Origin: Thiosocius sp963759055
Lineage (GTDB): Bacteria; Pseudomonadota; Gammaproteobacteria; Chromatiales; Chromatiaceae
Direction of reading: 5' to 3'
Assembly: GCA_963759055.1 (NCBI GenBank)
Contig: CAVWYD010000015.1
Span: 1 to 64,000 of the forward strand
DNA length: 64,000 nucleotides
The position numbers and the translations under genes were made by a program. Below are positions 1-7,479 of this stretch, in pieces (the first letter of the stretch is position 1; every line of letters begins with the position of its first letter). A model generated the notes under the pieces. That model had not been told where the DNA came from, did no database searches, and was given only the letters and a program-made list of their open reading frames with translations.

Positions 1-496
1 CACATGGTCGTGGAAGAAACCGGATGAGATGCCGGGCGGCAAGTCTGGGCGATCGGGTGGGGCCGGGACGCGCTTGATCGATACCCGATAGTAGTCTGAC
101 CGTGGACAGTCGGAGAGCGAGTAGCAGCGCACCACGGCGTTGGGTTCGGCCTTGGCAAGATTTCTCACGGCAAGCCGAAAGGTCAGGAACTGCCCCGGTT
201 TGAAAGACGGTGAGCGGTTCACCATCGCACGGTACCAGGTAAAAGGAACAGACAGATCGGCCCCTATCCTCAAACTCCCTCCGTTGGACCGAGAACTCTC
301 TGAATCCCGGCCAGGCCTCGGCGGAGGAGATTTGCGGCACTGAATTCGGGGTGGCCGAATGTGCACTCGGCTCGCCGCCAAGTCCAGCCAGCTCCCGGAA
401 TTGACGTCGGCGTCGTCTGAGCGCAATCAATGCTGCGACTCCGGCCTGCGCCAAAATCGCGATCAGAATTATCAGGGCTAATGTGCCGGTGGTCAT
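1..496 (-). pseudogene. Frameshifted membrane-anchored FNR-type oxidoreductase, 5' part only
   Basis: Read on the minus strand from an ATG at 496, the protein opens with a hydrophobic helix (TLALIILIAILAQAGVAALI) and an arginine stop-transfer patch, then a linker. From about position 212 down the homology continues only in the next frame: PSFKPGQFLTFRL, then VVRCYSLSD and YYRVSIKRVP. These are the FAD-binding landmarks (RxYSxS) of ferredoxin-NADP-reductase-like proteins, where electrons pass between NAD(P)H, flavin and often a C-terminal 2Fe-2S domain. One extra base near 211 explains the shift. The downstream NAD and any ferredoxin domain lie outside the window. The family call comes from motifs; whether the frameshift is biological or a sequencing error cannot be told here. 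Confidence 0.6.
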
Positions 497-964
497 CGTT
501 CGCTCGTCTTTTTGCTGCCGCTGGCCGATTTCGCACGATGGCGATGCCAGGCCTGTTACGACTTTATAGCTGCCGTTCCTGAATCAAAGCTGAAATGTGG
601 CGCGAACGAATTGGGTTGGCTGCCGGGCTCACAGGAGCAATCGGCAGATGTGTTAGGCCATCTATCGTGTGAGGTGCTCGTTTTGCAGGCGCGGCGGCAC
701 ACGGAACGAAAAATTTCGGCGTGACGGCGCCGCACAGCGCACTTCATTTCAGCGCAGCTAGGCTTGGGTGCAGCCTTTCGTCACCAATGTCTTCGTTGAT
801 TGGCGAAGGAAATTTTGATGGATTCGGGATGCGCTGGGGGTATTTTTCGGCCGTGCTCATTTCATACCCCCATTTCGGTGTCCCAGGGACAACGTTCACT
901 GGCGAGCGGGGCAGTGTGCCCACAAGAGGCTACGATGGACTCAGAAAAGCAGGAGTGCGTTAGA
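497..964. other. Gene-poor spacer
   Basis: No convincing coding sequence is visible on either strand between the oxidoreductase start and the first ssrA-associated repeat. Short open frames exist but carry no recognisable motif and no good ribosome-binding site. The last ~40 bases before 974 could encode the C-terminal tail of a lost gene (see the repeat entry). Confidence 0.5.
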
Positions 965-1095
965 GGCGGCGAATAAATCTGCGCTTTCAGTCACTTGGAC
1001 CGGCGGAGCGTGATTCCTTTATGCGGAATCGCACTCGGCGGCCTATTTATTAATGTTATGCTTTATATAAGCACTATAAGTTTATGTAAAATAAC
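965..1095 (+). repeat. ssrA-associated ~130-bp imperfect direct repeat, copy A
   Basis: This stretch matches 2140-2275 imperfectly but along its whole length. Shared blocks include GGCGAATA, TTTCAGTC, CTTGGA, GGCGGAG, ACTCGGCGGC and GTTATGCTTTATA. Its core is a GC-rich hairpin (arms 997-1017 and 1025-1043) followed by an AT-rich run. Both copies have an in-frame stop after a Gly-Glu codon pair, so each may hold the 3' tail of the same kind of gene, followed by its terminator. Inferred to be a scar of an element that integrated next to ssrA. Confidence 0.65.
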
Positions 1096-1237
1096 ATAAA
1101 CAATGTGGATTCGGCGGATATATTCGGCCTGTGGCCTCACCCTTCGGGTCGCCGTCGCTGTGCGACGACGTTCTGCGCCACCGATGGTGGCTTGTCGAAC
1201 CCGAAACACGGGTCCTCATCCGCACCGCCTCAAAATG

Positions 1238-1275
1238 CAAAAAAGGCCAGCACAGGGCTGACCTTTTCACATTTT
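1238..1275. terminator. Probable bidirectional terminator hairpin
   Basis: An A-run, then arms AAGGCCAGC and GGCTGACCTT around a short ACAG loop, then a T-rich tail. The symmetry allows it to work in both directions. It sits just before the duplicated ssrA 3' end at 1276. Confidence 0.5.
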
Positions 1276-1289
1276 TGGTGGAGGCGGCG
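1276..1289 (-). repeat. Duplicated 3' end of ssrA (attachment-site core)
   Basis: The 14 bases TGGTGGAGGCGGCG repeat exactly the last 14 bases of the tmRNA gene at 2282-2295. Nothing else of the tmRNA is present here. A short exact copy of an ssrA 3' end at a distance is the usual footprint of a tyrosine-recombinase element that integrated into ssrA. The ~1-kb interval between the two copies holds the toxin-antitoxin pair. Confidence 0.65.
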
Positions 1290-1442
1290 ACAATCACATT
1301 GCGTTATCAATCAATAGCTTAAAACGCAAAATACCGATTATGCCCCCACAGATACCCCCGAACCGATTCGGTCGATTAACTACCTGAAATCAAACCGAGT
1401 TTATCGCTCCTCCGGCGCTAGCCATGATTTCATCACCCTCTG

Positions 1443-1745
1443 TCAGGCCTCTATGGCCAGCCGTTCGATCGCGTCGATCGCTTCCGCGCTGGCCTCGATC
1501 TCCCGCTCGAAATCGTAGTGGTTCTGCAGGTTCATCCAGAACTCGGCGGAGTTGCCGAACAGCTTCGCAAGGCGCAGCGCCGTACCCGGCGTGATATTGC
1601 GTTCCTCGCGTGCAATATCCTGGATACGGTTCGGCGGCACGTCGATCGCCTTGGCCACGCGGTAGGCCGAAAGTCCGAGCGGCTTCATGAACTCCTCACG
1701 GAGAACTTCACCTGGGTGCATCGGCTTTAGCGTCATGCTGGTCAT
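1443..1745 (-). CDS. higA: HigA-family antitoxin (XRE-type DNA-binding)
   Basis: A 100-residue protein with the HigA signature MHPGEVLREEFMKPLGLSA near the N-terminus, followed by a helix-turn-helix (about residues 25-65) and the conserved FGNSAEFWMNLQ helix. In the family it binds and neutralises the HigB ribosome-dependent mRNA interferase and represses its own operon. It is the second gene of the pair, 11 bases after the toxin stop. Length is normal for the family. It lies inside the interval bounded by duplicated ssrA ends, so it was probably carried by a mobile element. Confidence 0.88.
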   Translation of the reverse strand: MTSMTLKPMHPGEVLREEFMKPLGLSAYRVAKAIDVPPNRIQDIAREERNITPGTALRLAKLFGNSAEFWMNLQNHYDFEREIEASAEAIDAIERLAIEA

Positions 1746-1756
1746 GTTGATGTTCC

Positions 1757-2038
1757 TCAGTGGTAGTCCACGATCTCGACGTCGAAGGCATCGCCGTTGC
1801 GCCAGCAGAAGCAGACCCGGTACTGGTCATTTACCCGGATGCTGTGCTGGCCCTTGCGGTCACCCTTCAAAGCTTCCAGTCGGTTGCCCGGCGGGACACG
1901 CAGGTCGGTCACGTTCGTAGCGGCGTTCAGCATCTTCAGTTTACGTCGCGCCACCTTGCTGACTCGCGGGCCTAGCCGGCGGGAGACTTCGTTGTTGAAG
2001 AGCTTCTCCGCTTCGCGATCTGCCCACGTCTTGATCAT
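1757..2038 (-). CDS. higB: HigB/RelE-family toxin
   Basis: A 93-residue protein starting MIKTWADREAEKLF, with the RelE/HigB fold pattern: LNAA..DLR.PPGNRLEAL, then the core strand HSIRVNDQYRVCF and a short C-terminal EIVDYH. The family cleaves mRNA on the ribosome. The toxin precedes the antitoxin, as in higBA loci. An in-frame ATG 12 codons upstream (2074) is possible, but the shorter start fits family length better. If the promoter at 2046-2076 is right, the transcript from it would have almost no leader. Confidence 0.85.
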   Translation of the reverse strand: MIKTWADREAEKLFNNEVSRRLGPRVSKVARRKLKMLNAATNVTDLRVPPGNRLEALKGDRKGQHSIRVNDQYRVCFCWRNGDAFDVEIVDYH

Positions 2039-2045
2039 AGAGGCA

Positions 2046-2085
2046 AGTATGCGCGGCGTATCTATGTACGTCAAGTGTATCTATG
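2046..2085 (-). promoter_or_regulatory. Candidate higBA promoter with direct-repeat operator
   Basis: On the minus strand TTGACG and CATACT are spaced 17 bases apart just before the toxin start. The nonamer GTATCTATG occurs twice on the plus strand (2058-2066 and 2077-2085), 19 bases apart, overlapping the promoter. This is a plausible operator for the HigA repressor. Assignment is from position and pattern only. Confidence 0.4.
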
Positions 2086-2139
2086 GGGAAGGGCAGATTG
2101 TTAATAATGCCGCGTCGACAATGGAGCAGGAGAGGGCGA

Positions 2140-2275
2140 TGAACGGCGAATAGAGCTGCGATTTCAGTCGCTTGGAGCGGCGGAGTGTGATTCCCGCATG
2201 CACAATCACACTCGGCGGCTCTTTTCTTAAAGTTATGCTTTATAAAAGTAGCGTAAGTTCTATGAAAAATAGATA
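2140..2275 (+). repeat. ssrA-associated ~130-bp imperfect direct repeat, copy B
   Basis: Second copy of the repeat at 965-1095, here ending six bases before the true ssrA 3' end. A short reading frame ending ...AMNGE-stop (compare ...RGGE-stop in copy A) leads into it. Its position directly beside the attachment site suits the tail of an integrase or other edge gene of the lost element. Confidence 0.65.
2174..2228 (+). terminator. Rho-independent terminator inside repeat copy B
   Basis: Left arm 2174-2192 and right arm 2204-2221 pair over about 18 positions with two mismatches, followed by TTTTCTT. The orientation would stop plus-strand transcription running toward ssrA. The equivalent hairpin in copy A has diverged more. 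Confidence 0.6.
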
Positions 2276-2281
2276 AATTAT

Positions 2282-2656
2282 TGGTGGAGGCGGCGGGAGT
2301 TGAACCCGCGTCCGCAAGTCCTCTGCCTTCGGCTCTACATGCGTAGTCGATCGATTATATTTAACCGGGTACCGCCCGACCGACAGGGCACGTAGTACGG
2401 CGATTCCGGTAAGTTTTAGCGAATCCGTCCCGGACGTACTTCATCGCGATCTTGTGAGATATGACGCCTGAGTGTCCCGAAGGACCTGGACGCACAAGCA
2501 CGGCTCCAGTCAGACGGCACCCTACCGGGTATTAAGCGGCGAGTGCGTAGTTGTCGTCGTTGGCAACTATAAGTTTGCGAATTGTTTTACGAGGTGATTC
2601 GCACCTCGGCATGCACCTCAGGTTTCGCTACCCACGTCGAATGCCGTGTCGCCCCC
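2282..2656 (-). ncRNA. ssrA: Transfer-messenger RNA (tmRNA)
   Basis: Rescues stalled ribosomes together with SmpB and tags the unfinished protein for proteolysis. The 5' end GGGGGCG (from 2656) pairs with CGCCTCC before the 3' ACCA (one G-U pair), giving the seven-base acceptor stem. The T-arm GGGTTCAACTCCC is present. The tag frame lies at 2532-2564 and reads ANDDNYALAA-stop, with GCC as resume codon. Length, 375 nt, is normal. smpB lies directly upstream on the same strand. The 3' end serves as an integration site (see 1276). Confidence 0.97.
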
Positions 2657-2700
2657 TGAACTGTACTCAATGGACTGGCGTCAGTCCGGAAAGTTCCGCG

Positions 2701-2706
2701 ATTATA
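2701..2706 (-). promoter_or_regulatory. ssrA -10 element
   Basis: A perfect TATAAT on the minus strand lies just after the smpB stop. It would start a precursor about 38 nt longer than the mature tmRNA, the extra part containing a small GGACTG/CAGTCC hairpin and being removed by 5' processing. The -35 region inside the end of smpB is weak. Confidence 0.5.
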
Positions 2707-2710
2707 GCAT

Positions 2711-3193
2711 TTAGCCTTTCTTGAAGATCCGCTGTTTTTCGCGCTGCCAGTCGCGGTCCTTCTCGTCGGCCCGTTTGTCGTGCAGTTTCTTGCCCTTGGC
2801 CAGCCCGATCTCGAGCTTGGCACGGCCGCGCTTCCAGTACATCGCAGTCGGTACCAGCGTGTAACCCTTGCGTTCGACGAGGCCGATCAGCCGGTTCAGC
2901 TCCTCACGGTGCAGCAGCAGCTTGCGGGTACGGGTCGGGTCGGGTTGGACGTGTGTGGAGGCAGTCGGCAGGGGTGAAATATTGGCTCCGAACAGGAAGG
3001 CCTCGCTGCCCTTGACGGTCACGTACGCCTCTGTGAGGTTGATCTTGCCGGCACGCAGGCTCTTTACCTCCCAGCCCTCCAGCGAGATCCCGGCCTCGTA
3101 GCGGTCTTCGATGAAATACTCGTGCTTGGCCTTTTTGTTGAGCGCTATCGTTGCGCCCCCGCTGCCAGCCTTTGTTTTTGCCTTCTTTGCCAT
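2711..3193 (-). CDS. smpB: SsrA-binding protein SmpB
   Basis: A 160-residue basic protein that binds the tRNA-like part of tmRNA and brings it to stalled ribosomes. Recognisable signatures are the N-terminal KKAKHEYFIEDRYEAGISL, GWEVKSLRAGKINL, the central RTRKLLLHREEL and the lysine-rich C-terminal tail ending in RIFKKG that enters the decoding site. Length fits the family. Its RNA partner ssrA follows on the same strand. Confidence 0.97.
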   Translation of the reverse strand: MAKKAKTKAGSGGATIALNKKAKHEYFIEDRYEAGISLEGWEVKSLRAGKINLTEAYVTVKGSEAFLFGANISPLPTASTHVQPDPTRTRKLLLHREELNRLIGLVERKGYTLVPTAMYWKRGRAKLEIGLAKGKKLHDKRADEKDRDWQREKQRIFKKG

Positions 3194-3359
3194 GGCCGCG
3201 CATTGTATGCCTGCTGCCCGGCCGGGCCAATGCCGGCAGGAGAGTTTCCTTGTTCGCAGCCGACCATTCGCGGAAAATGGCGGCGTTTACGGATCAAAGG
3301 CATCGGGTAAGGAATTACGGACATCAGCATGGTGATCGGATGCCGGGCAAGGGGAATTC

Positions 3360-4739
3360 ATGTCGAAAAAACGCACGTCTATTCACGGACAGTGGTCTTC
3401 GCGGATGATCTTTATCCTGGCTGCCACGGGATCCGCAGTCGGCCTCGGGAACATCTGGAAATTTCCTTACATGGCAGGGGAGAATGGCGGCGGCGCGTTT
3501 GTGCTGGTTTACTTGGTCTGCATCGCGGCTATCGGTGTCCCCATCATGATGTCCGAGATATTGCTCGGCCGTCGTGGCCGTCAGAGCCCGATCAACACGA
3601 TGGCTGCCCTGGCGAAGGATGCCGATGCCTCCCCCAATTGGCACCTGCTGGGCTGGGTCGGTGTGGTCTCGGGTTTCCTGATCATGTCGTTCTACAGCGT
3701 CATTGCCGGCTGGGCGCTGGCCTATGTACTGGAGGCCGTCTCCGGTAGTTTCAATGGCTTCACTGGGAAGACTTCCGCCGCGGCTTTCGTTGGTCACATC
3801 ACGAACCCGGGTGTGACCACCTTCTGGCATACCGTGTTCTCGATCATGACCGCGGTGGTGGTCGCCAAGGGCGTCAGGTCAGGCCTGGAGAAGGCCGTGC
3901 GTATCCTGATGCCGACACTGTTCGCGTTGTTGATCCTGCTTTTGGGCTACGCCATCAACACGGGTTATTTCGGGCAGGGCCTGGAGTTCCTGTTCAACGC
4001 GGATTTTAGCAAGCTTTCCCGCGAAGGGGTGCTGTCGGCTTTGGGGCATGCATTCTTCACCCTTAGCCTGGGCATGGGTGCGATCATGGTTTACGGCTCG
4101 TACATGCCGGGGAAGTCATCCATCGCCACCACCACCTTTGCGATTGCGGCCATGGATACCCTGGTTGCCCTGGTGGCCGGCATGGCGATATTCCCGATCG
4201 TGTTCGCCAACGGCCTGGAGCCGGGCGCGGGCCCCGGCTTGGTGTTTATCAGCTTGCCCATTGCCTTCGGGCAGATGCCGGGTGGGCTGTTGTTCGGCAC
4301 TCTTTTCTTCTTGTTGCTGACCTTTGCCGCATGGACCTCAGCGATTTCCATTATCGAGCCGGCTGTTGCCTTCCTGGTCGAAAACCGGGGGATGGGGCGC
4401 AAGACGGCCACCGGGGTGGTGGTAGGTCTGGCCTGGATACTGGGCCTGCTCACCGTAATGTCCTTTGGAGGCTGGGGTTTCGAGTTTGAGTTTGCTGGTG
4501 CCAAGAAAACTGACGGTATTTTTGACATTCTGGATATTGCGACTACCAATTTTTTGCTTCCGCTCGGAGGCCTCGCTATCGCGCTGTTTGCCGGCTGGGT
4601 GATGGCGAGCGGAGACACTGCGGATGAGTTGGGAGTAGGAGAACAAACTGGCGGCTACCGCTTGTGGCGCGTGTTGGTGCGCTTCGTCGCGCCGGCAGGT
4701 GTGATTCTGTTCTTCCTGCATTCACTGGGAGTGTGGTAA
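3360..4739 (+). CDS. Sodium-dependent neurotransmitter:sodium-symporter family transporter
   Basis: A 459-residue inner-membrane protein of the NSS/SNF family (LeuT fold), coupling Na+ entry to uptake of an amino acid or similar amine. The first membrane segment carries the family signature ATGSAVGLGNIWKFPYMAG (about residues 20-38), which forms part of the Na+ and substrate sites, and GGGAFVLVYL follows. The pattern of hydrophobic segments suits 11-12 spans. AAGGGGA lies six bases before the start. The substrate cannot be predicted. The gene abuts ratA with no gap, so the two may be co-transcribed. Confidence 0.9.
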   Translation: MSKKRTSIHGQWSSRMIFILAATGSAVGLGNIWKFPYMAGENGGGAFVLVYLVCIAAIGVPIMMSEILLGRRGRQSPINTMAALAKDADASPNWHLLGWVGVVSGFLIMSFYSVIAGWALAYVLEAVSGSFNGFTGKTSAAAFVGHITNPGVTTFWHTVFSIMTAVVVAKGVRSGLEKAVRILMPTLFALLILLLGYAINTGYFGQGLEFLFNADFSKLSREGVLSALGHAFFTLSLGMGAIMVYGSYMPGKSSIATTTFAIAAMDTLVALVAGMAIFPIVFANGLEPGAGPGLVFISLPIAFGQMPGGLLFGTLFFLLLTFAAWTSAISIIEPAVAFLVENRGMGRKTATGVVVGLAWILGLLTVMSFGGWGFEFEFAGAKKTDGIFDILDIATTNFLLPLGGLAIALFAGWVMASGDTADELGVGEQTGGYRLWRVLVRFVAPAGVILFFLHSLGVW

Positions 4740-5174
4740 TTGGCCCGGGTCGAGAAATCAGCGCTGGTACCTTACCCGGCCCAGGCGATGTTTGATCTGG
4801 TGGCGGATGTTGAAAGCTACAAGGATTTCCTGCCCTGGTGCAGTGATTCGCGTCGTGTTTCGTCGGGCGAGAATGAGATGTGCGGTTGGATCGAGGTCTC
4901 CCGTCTTGGGATCACGCAGGCCTTTTCGACCCGCAATGAGCTTTACCCTCCGGGCCGCATGACGCTTTCACTGAACGAAGGCCCCTTCAAGAAGCTACAT
5001 GGCGAATGGCAGTTTGTCCCCCTGCGAGAAGATGCCTGCAAGGTGATATTGACCATGGAATTTGAATTTTCGGGCAAGCTGATTGATGCGGCCTTCGGCA
5101 AGGTTTTCCATCATGCGGCAAACTCCCTGGTGGAATCTTTCGTCCGGCGCGCGCGCGAGGTCTACCGTGTCTGA
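4740..5174 (+). CDS. ratA: RatA/Coq10-type START-domain protein
   Basis: A 144-residue START/Bet v1-like protein with the signature VPYPAQAMFDLVADVESYKDFLPWC at its start. Family members bind quinone or other lipids (Coq10) and E. coli RatA was reported to interfere with 70S assembly; the housekeeping role is probably quinone-related. Translation starts at TTG, one base after the stop codon of the transporter, with GGGAG upstream. The rnfH start overlaps its end, the usual ratA-rnfH arrangement near smpB in gammaproteobacteria. Confidence 0.92.
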   Translation: MARVEKSALVPYPAQAMFDLVADVESYKDFLPWCSDSRRVSSGENEMCGWIEVSRLGITQAFSTRNELYPPGRMTLSLNEGPFKKLHGEWQFVPLREDACKVILTMEFEFSGKLIDAAFGKVFHHAANSLVESFVRRAREVYRV

Positions 5175-5484
5175 GCCGAAAATCCGGGTCGAGGTGGTAT
5201 TTGCGAAACCGGGGGAACAGGCCCTGGAACAGCTCTATGTTGCGGCGGATGAGACGGTCGAGTCGGTCATCCGTCAATCCGGTCTGCTCGAGCGTTTTCC
5301 GGAAATCGATCTCACGAGCAACAAAGTGGGTATCTTCGGCAAGGCGGCAGCGCTCTCCGCCAAACTCACGGAAGGTGACCGGATCGAGATCTACCGGCCG
5401 CTGATTGCCGATCCGAAGGAGGCGCGCAAGAAACGCGCGGCCGAGGGCAAAGCGATGAAGAAGGGCGCACGCGCGCAGAGTTAA
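5167..5484 (+). CDS. rnfH: RnfH-family ubiquitin-like protein
   Basis: About 105 residues, starting at GTG (5167) inside the last codons of ratA with GAGG upstream. The sequence IRVEVVFAKPGEQALEQLYV and IDLTSNKVGIFGKAA match the RnfH/UPF0125 beta-grasp family. The function is not established; the name comes from an association with rnf operons. The lysine/arginine-rich C-terminus is typical. Translational coupling to ratA is implied by the overlap. Confidence 0.92.
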   Translation: MSEPKIRVEVVFAKPGEQALEQLYVAADETVESVIRQSGLLERFPEIDLTSNKVGIFGKAAALSAKLTEGDRIEIYRPLIADPKEARKKRAAEGKAMKKGARAQS

Positions 5485-5490
5485 AGCAGC

Positions 5491-5991
5491 CTAATCCAGG
5501 GTTTCGAGGCCGACGGCATTGAGCGTTCTGGCCCAAAAGGACTTTCTGCCCTCTTCCCAGTCAGGCACTGTCACGACCACTTCTTTCTTGATTTCCGCAC
5601 GCTCGCTTTCCGGCTGGGGCCGCATGTCGCCGGCGATACGCACCAGGCGGTCATCCTGAAAAAACACGGTCACACGTCGGATCTCCCGCGGCGTGCTGCC
5701 CCTGCCGATGGTATAAGCGTAGTCCCAGCGATTGGCATGAAAGACATCGTCGAGCATCGGGGTGCCGAGCAGGAATCTGACCTGACGTTTGCTCATGCCC
5801 GGCTGCAGTTGGTTTACCTGCTCCTGTTCCACCACGTTGCCCTGCTGAATCTCCGGTCGATACACGAAAGGGGCATTATCGAGCGCATTTGGGACGACAT
5901 CCGCCACTGAACTCATGCTTTCGCCGAAGCTGCTGCATCCGGCGGACAGGGCGGTTGCGATTGCGGTAATGAAAATGAGAAGCTTACGCAT
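5491..5991 (-). CDS. bamE: Outer membrane assembly lipoprotein BamE
   Basis: A 166-residue lipoprotein subunit of the BAM machine that inserts beta-barrel proteins into the outer membrane. The start MRKLLIFITAIATALSAGC gives a signal peptide with lipobox LSAGC. The SmpA/OmlA domain follows: VNQLQPGMSKRQVRFLLGTP, then DVFHANRWDYAYTI and a conserved VTVFFQDDRLVRI strand. The C-terminal extension past about residue 115 is longer than in E. coli BamE. Divergent from fur, the classical arrangement. Confidence 0.95.
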   Translation of the reverse strand: MRKLLIFITAIATALSAGCSSFGESMSSVADVVPNALDNAPFVYRPEIQQGNVVEQEQVNQLQPGMSKRQVRFLLGTPMLDDVFHANRWDYAYTIGRGSTPREIRRVTVFFQDDRLVRIAGDMRPQPESERAEIKKEVVVTVPDWEEGRKSFWARTLNAVGLETLD

Positions 5992-6076
5992 ATTCAATTG
6001 ATACTGTTTTGGGGCTTCCTGAAGGCTGCAGAATGATAGCGAATCCCCCGCAAGATTACATGTGCCCGAGGTGACA

Positions 6077-6505
6077 ATGGAGAATAAGGAAATCCGCAAG
6101 GCAGGCCTGAAGGTCACTTTGCCGCGGGTAAAGATCCTCGAGATCCTGGAATCCGCCGAATCGCGGCACATGACCGCCGAAGATGTATATAAAGCGCTGC
6201 TGGAGAGGGGCGAGGAGATTGGGCTTGCGACCGTCTATCGGGTCCTTACCCAGTTCGTCAATGCCGGGCTGGCTGAAAGACACCATTTCGAGGGCGGGCA
6301 GGCGGTGTTCGAACTCGACCGCGGTCATCACCATGACCATATCGTTTGCGAGCAATGCGGACGGGTCGAAGAGTTCTTCGATGAGACCATCGAATCCTGC
6401 CAGAGCGACATCGCGGCAAGGAAAGGTTTCCTTATAACGGATCATTCACTGATCATTTATGGGAGTTGCACGCGAGACAACTGTCCTCACAGGGACGCGG
6501 GTTGA
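6077..6505 (+). CDS. fur: Ferric uptake regulator Fur
   Basis: A ~142-residue iron-sensing repressor. The N-terminal winged helix includes LKVTLPRVKILEIL and the recognition helix GLATVYRVLTQF. The HHHDH metal site is followed by CEQCG (Zn) and a C-terminal CTRDNC pair, so both cysteine pairs of the structural zinc site are present. ATG at 6077 is preferred because GAGG lies six bases before it; a GTG at 6062 is in frame. Divergent from bamE; I could not see a clear Fur box between them. Confidence 0.95.
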   Translation: MENKEIRKAGLKVTLPRVKILEILESAESRHMTAEDVYKALLERGEEIGLATVYRVLTQFVNAGLAERHHFEGGQAVFELDRGHHHDHIVCEQCGRVEEFFDETIESCQSDIAARKGFLITDHSLIIYGSCTRDNCPHRDAG

Positions 6506-6698
6506 TCCAACGGGCCGGCACCGAGCCCGACGGGCGCCCAGTTCATTCCCGACGAGAAATCAGGGACGAACGACGAACAAGGCATCGAACGCGGGCGTTG
6601 CCGCTGCGTGATTTTCGTTGCATGGCATGTTCGTCAGCCTGCCGGTGCAGGCCCGGCTGAAGCAGATCGGGGTATGGCAATCCAATTCGGAGAACTCG

Positions 6699-7439
6699 AT
6701 GCAACTTACGTCAACCCAGCAGCTGCAACTCGAACACCGCTCTGTCCGGCGCTTCCTGCCCAGGCCGCTGGATCCAGGGCTGCTTGAATCACTGATTCAA
6801 TGTGGCCAGGCAGCAGCCAGTTCGAGCTTCATCCAGGCCTACTCCGTTATCAGGGTGACCCGGCCGGAGGCAAGATCCGTCATCGCGAAGGCGGCGGGCG
6901 GTCAGCGCTGGATCGAGGAGGCGCCGGAGTTTCTGGTGTTCTGCGCCGATCTTCATCGAATCAACCAGGCCTGCGAGACTGCCGGCAGGGGACAACTGGA
7001 AGGGTATGCCGAGCATGGACTTGCGGCGGTCGTCGATGTCTGCCTGATGGCGCAGAATGTTTTGTTGGCCGCCGAGTCACAGGGGCTCGCTGGCGTCTTC
7101 ATTGGCGGCATTCGCAACGATCCCCAGGTGATTGTTGACCAATTGTCGCTGCCAGAGCTGGTGCTGCCGGTGTTCGGTATGTGCCTGGGTTGGCCAAATG
7201 AATCGCACGAGGTCAAGCCGCGTATGCCGGTCGGATTCGTTCTGCACCAGGACAAATACCAGGAAGTTTCGCCGGAACGCGTGGCCCTCTACGATGAAAA
7301 AATGGCAGGCTACTACGCCAGCCGGGGTACCAATATCAAGCTCAGCGACTGGAGCAATTCTGCAGCAGCCGCCGTACAGGGAAAAAAGCGCGAACACATG
7401 CTCGATTTCCTGCACTCGCGCGGCTATTTCCGGCGCTGA
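6699..7439 (+). CDS. nfsA: NfsA-type NADPH-dependent FMN nitroreductase
   Basis: A 246-residue flavoenzyme of the oxygen-insensitive nitroreductase family that reduces nitroaromatics, quinones or chromate with NADPH. The FMN-binding start is EHRSVRRFLPRPLD. The family core GLAGVFIGGIRNDP and VFGMCLGWP follow, and the NfsA-specific C-terminal half includes REHMLDFLHSRGYFRR. ATG 6699 has GGAG six bases upstream. Physiological substrate unknown. Confidence 0.9.
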   Translation: MQLTSTQQLQLEHRSVRRFLPRPLDPGLLESLIQCGQAAASSSFIQAYSVIRVTRPEARSVIAKAAGGQRWIEEAPEFLVFCADLHRINQACETAGRGQLEGYAEHGLAAVVDVCLMAQNVLLAAESQGLAGVFIGGIRNDPQVIVDQLSLPELVLPVFGMCLGWPNESHEVKPRMPVGFVLHQDKYQEVSPERVALYDEKMAGYYASRGTNIKLSDWSNSAAAAVQGKKREHMLDFLHSRGYFRR

Positions 7440-7479
7440 GTCCTTTCTGCCGGTTGATCCGTGAACAGGCCCTGGACCG

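Noticed and set aside
203..215. Programmed -1/+1 frameshift in the first gene
   Set aside because: No slippery heptamer or strong downstream stem is seen; an indel explains it better.
6005..6060. Fur box between bamE and fur
   Set aside because: The AATGATAGCGAATC stretch is too weak a match to the 19-bp consensus.
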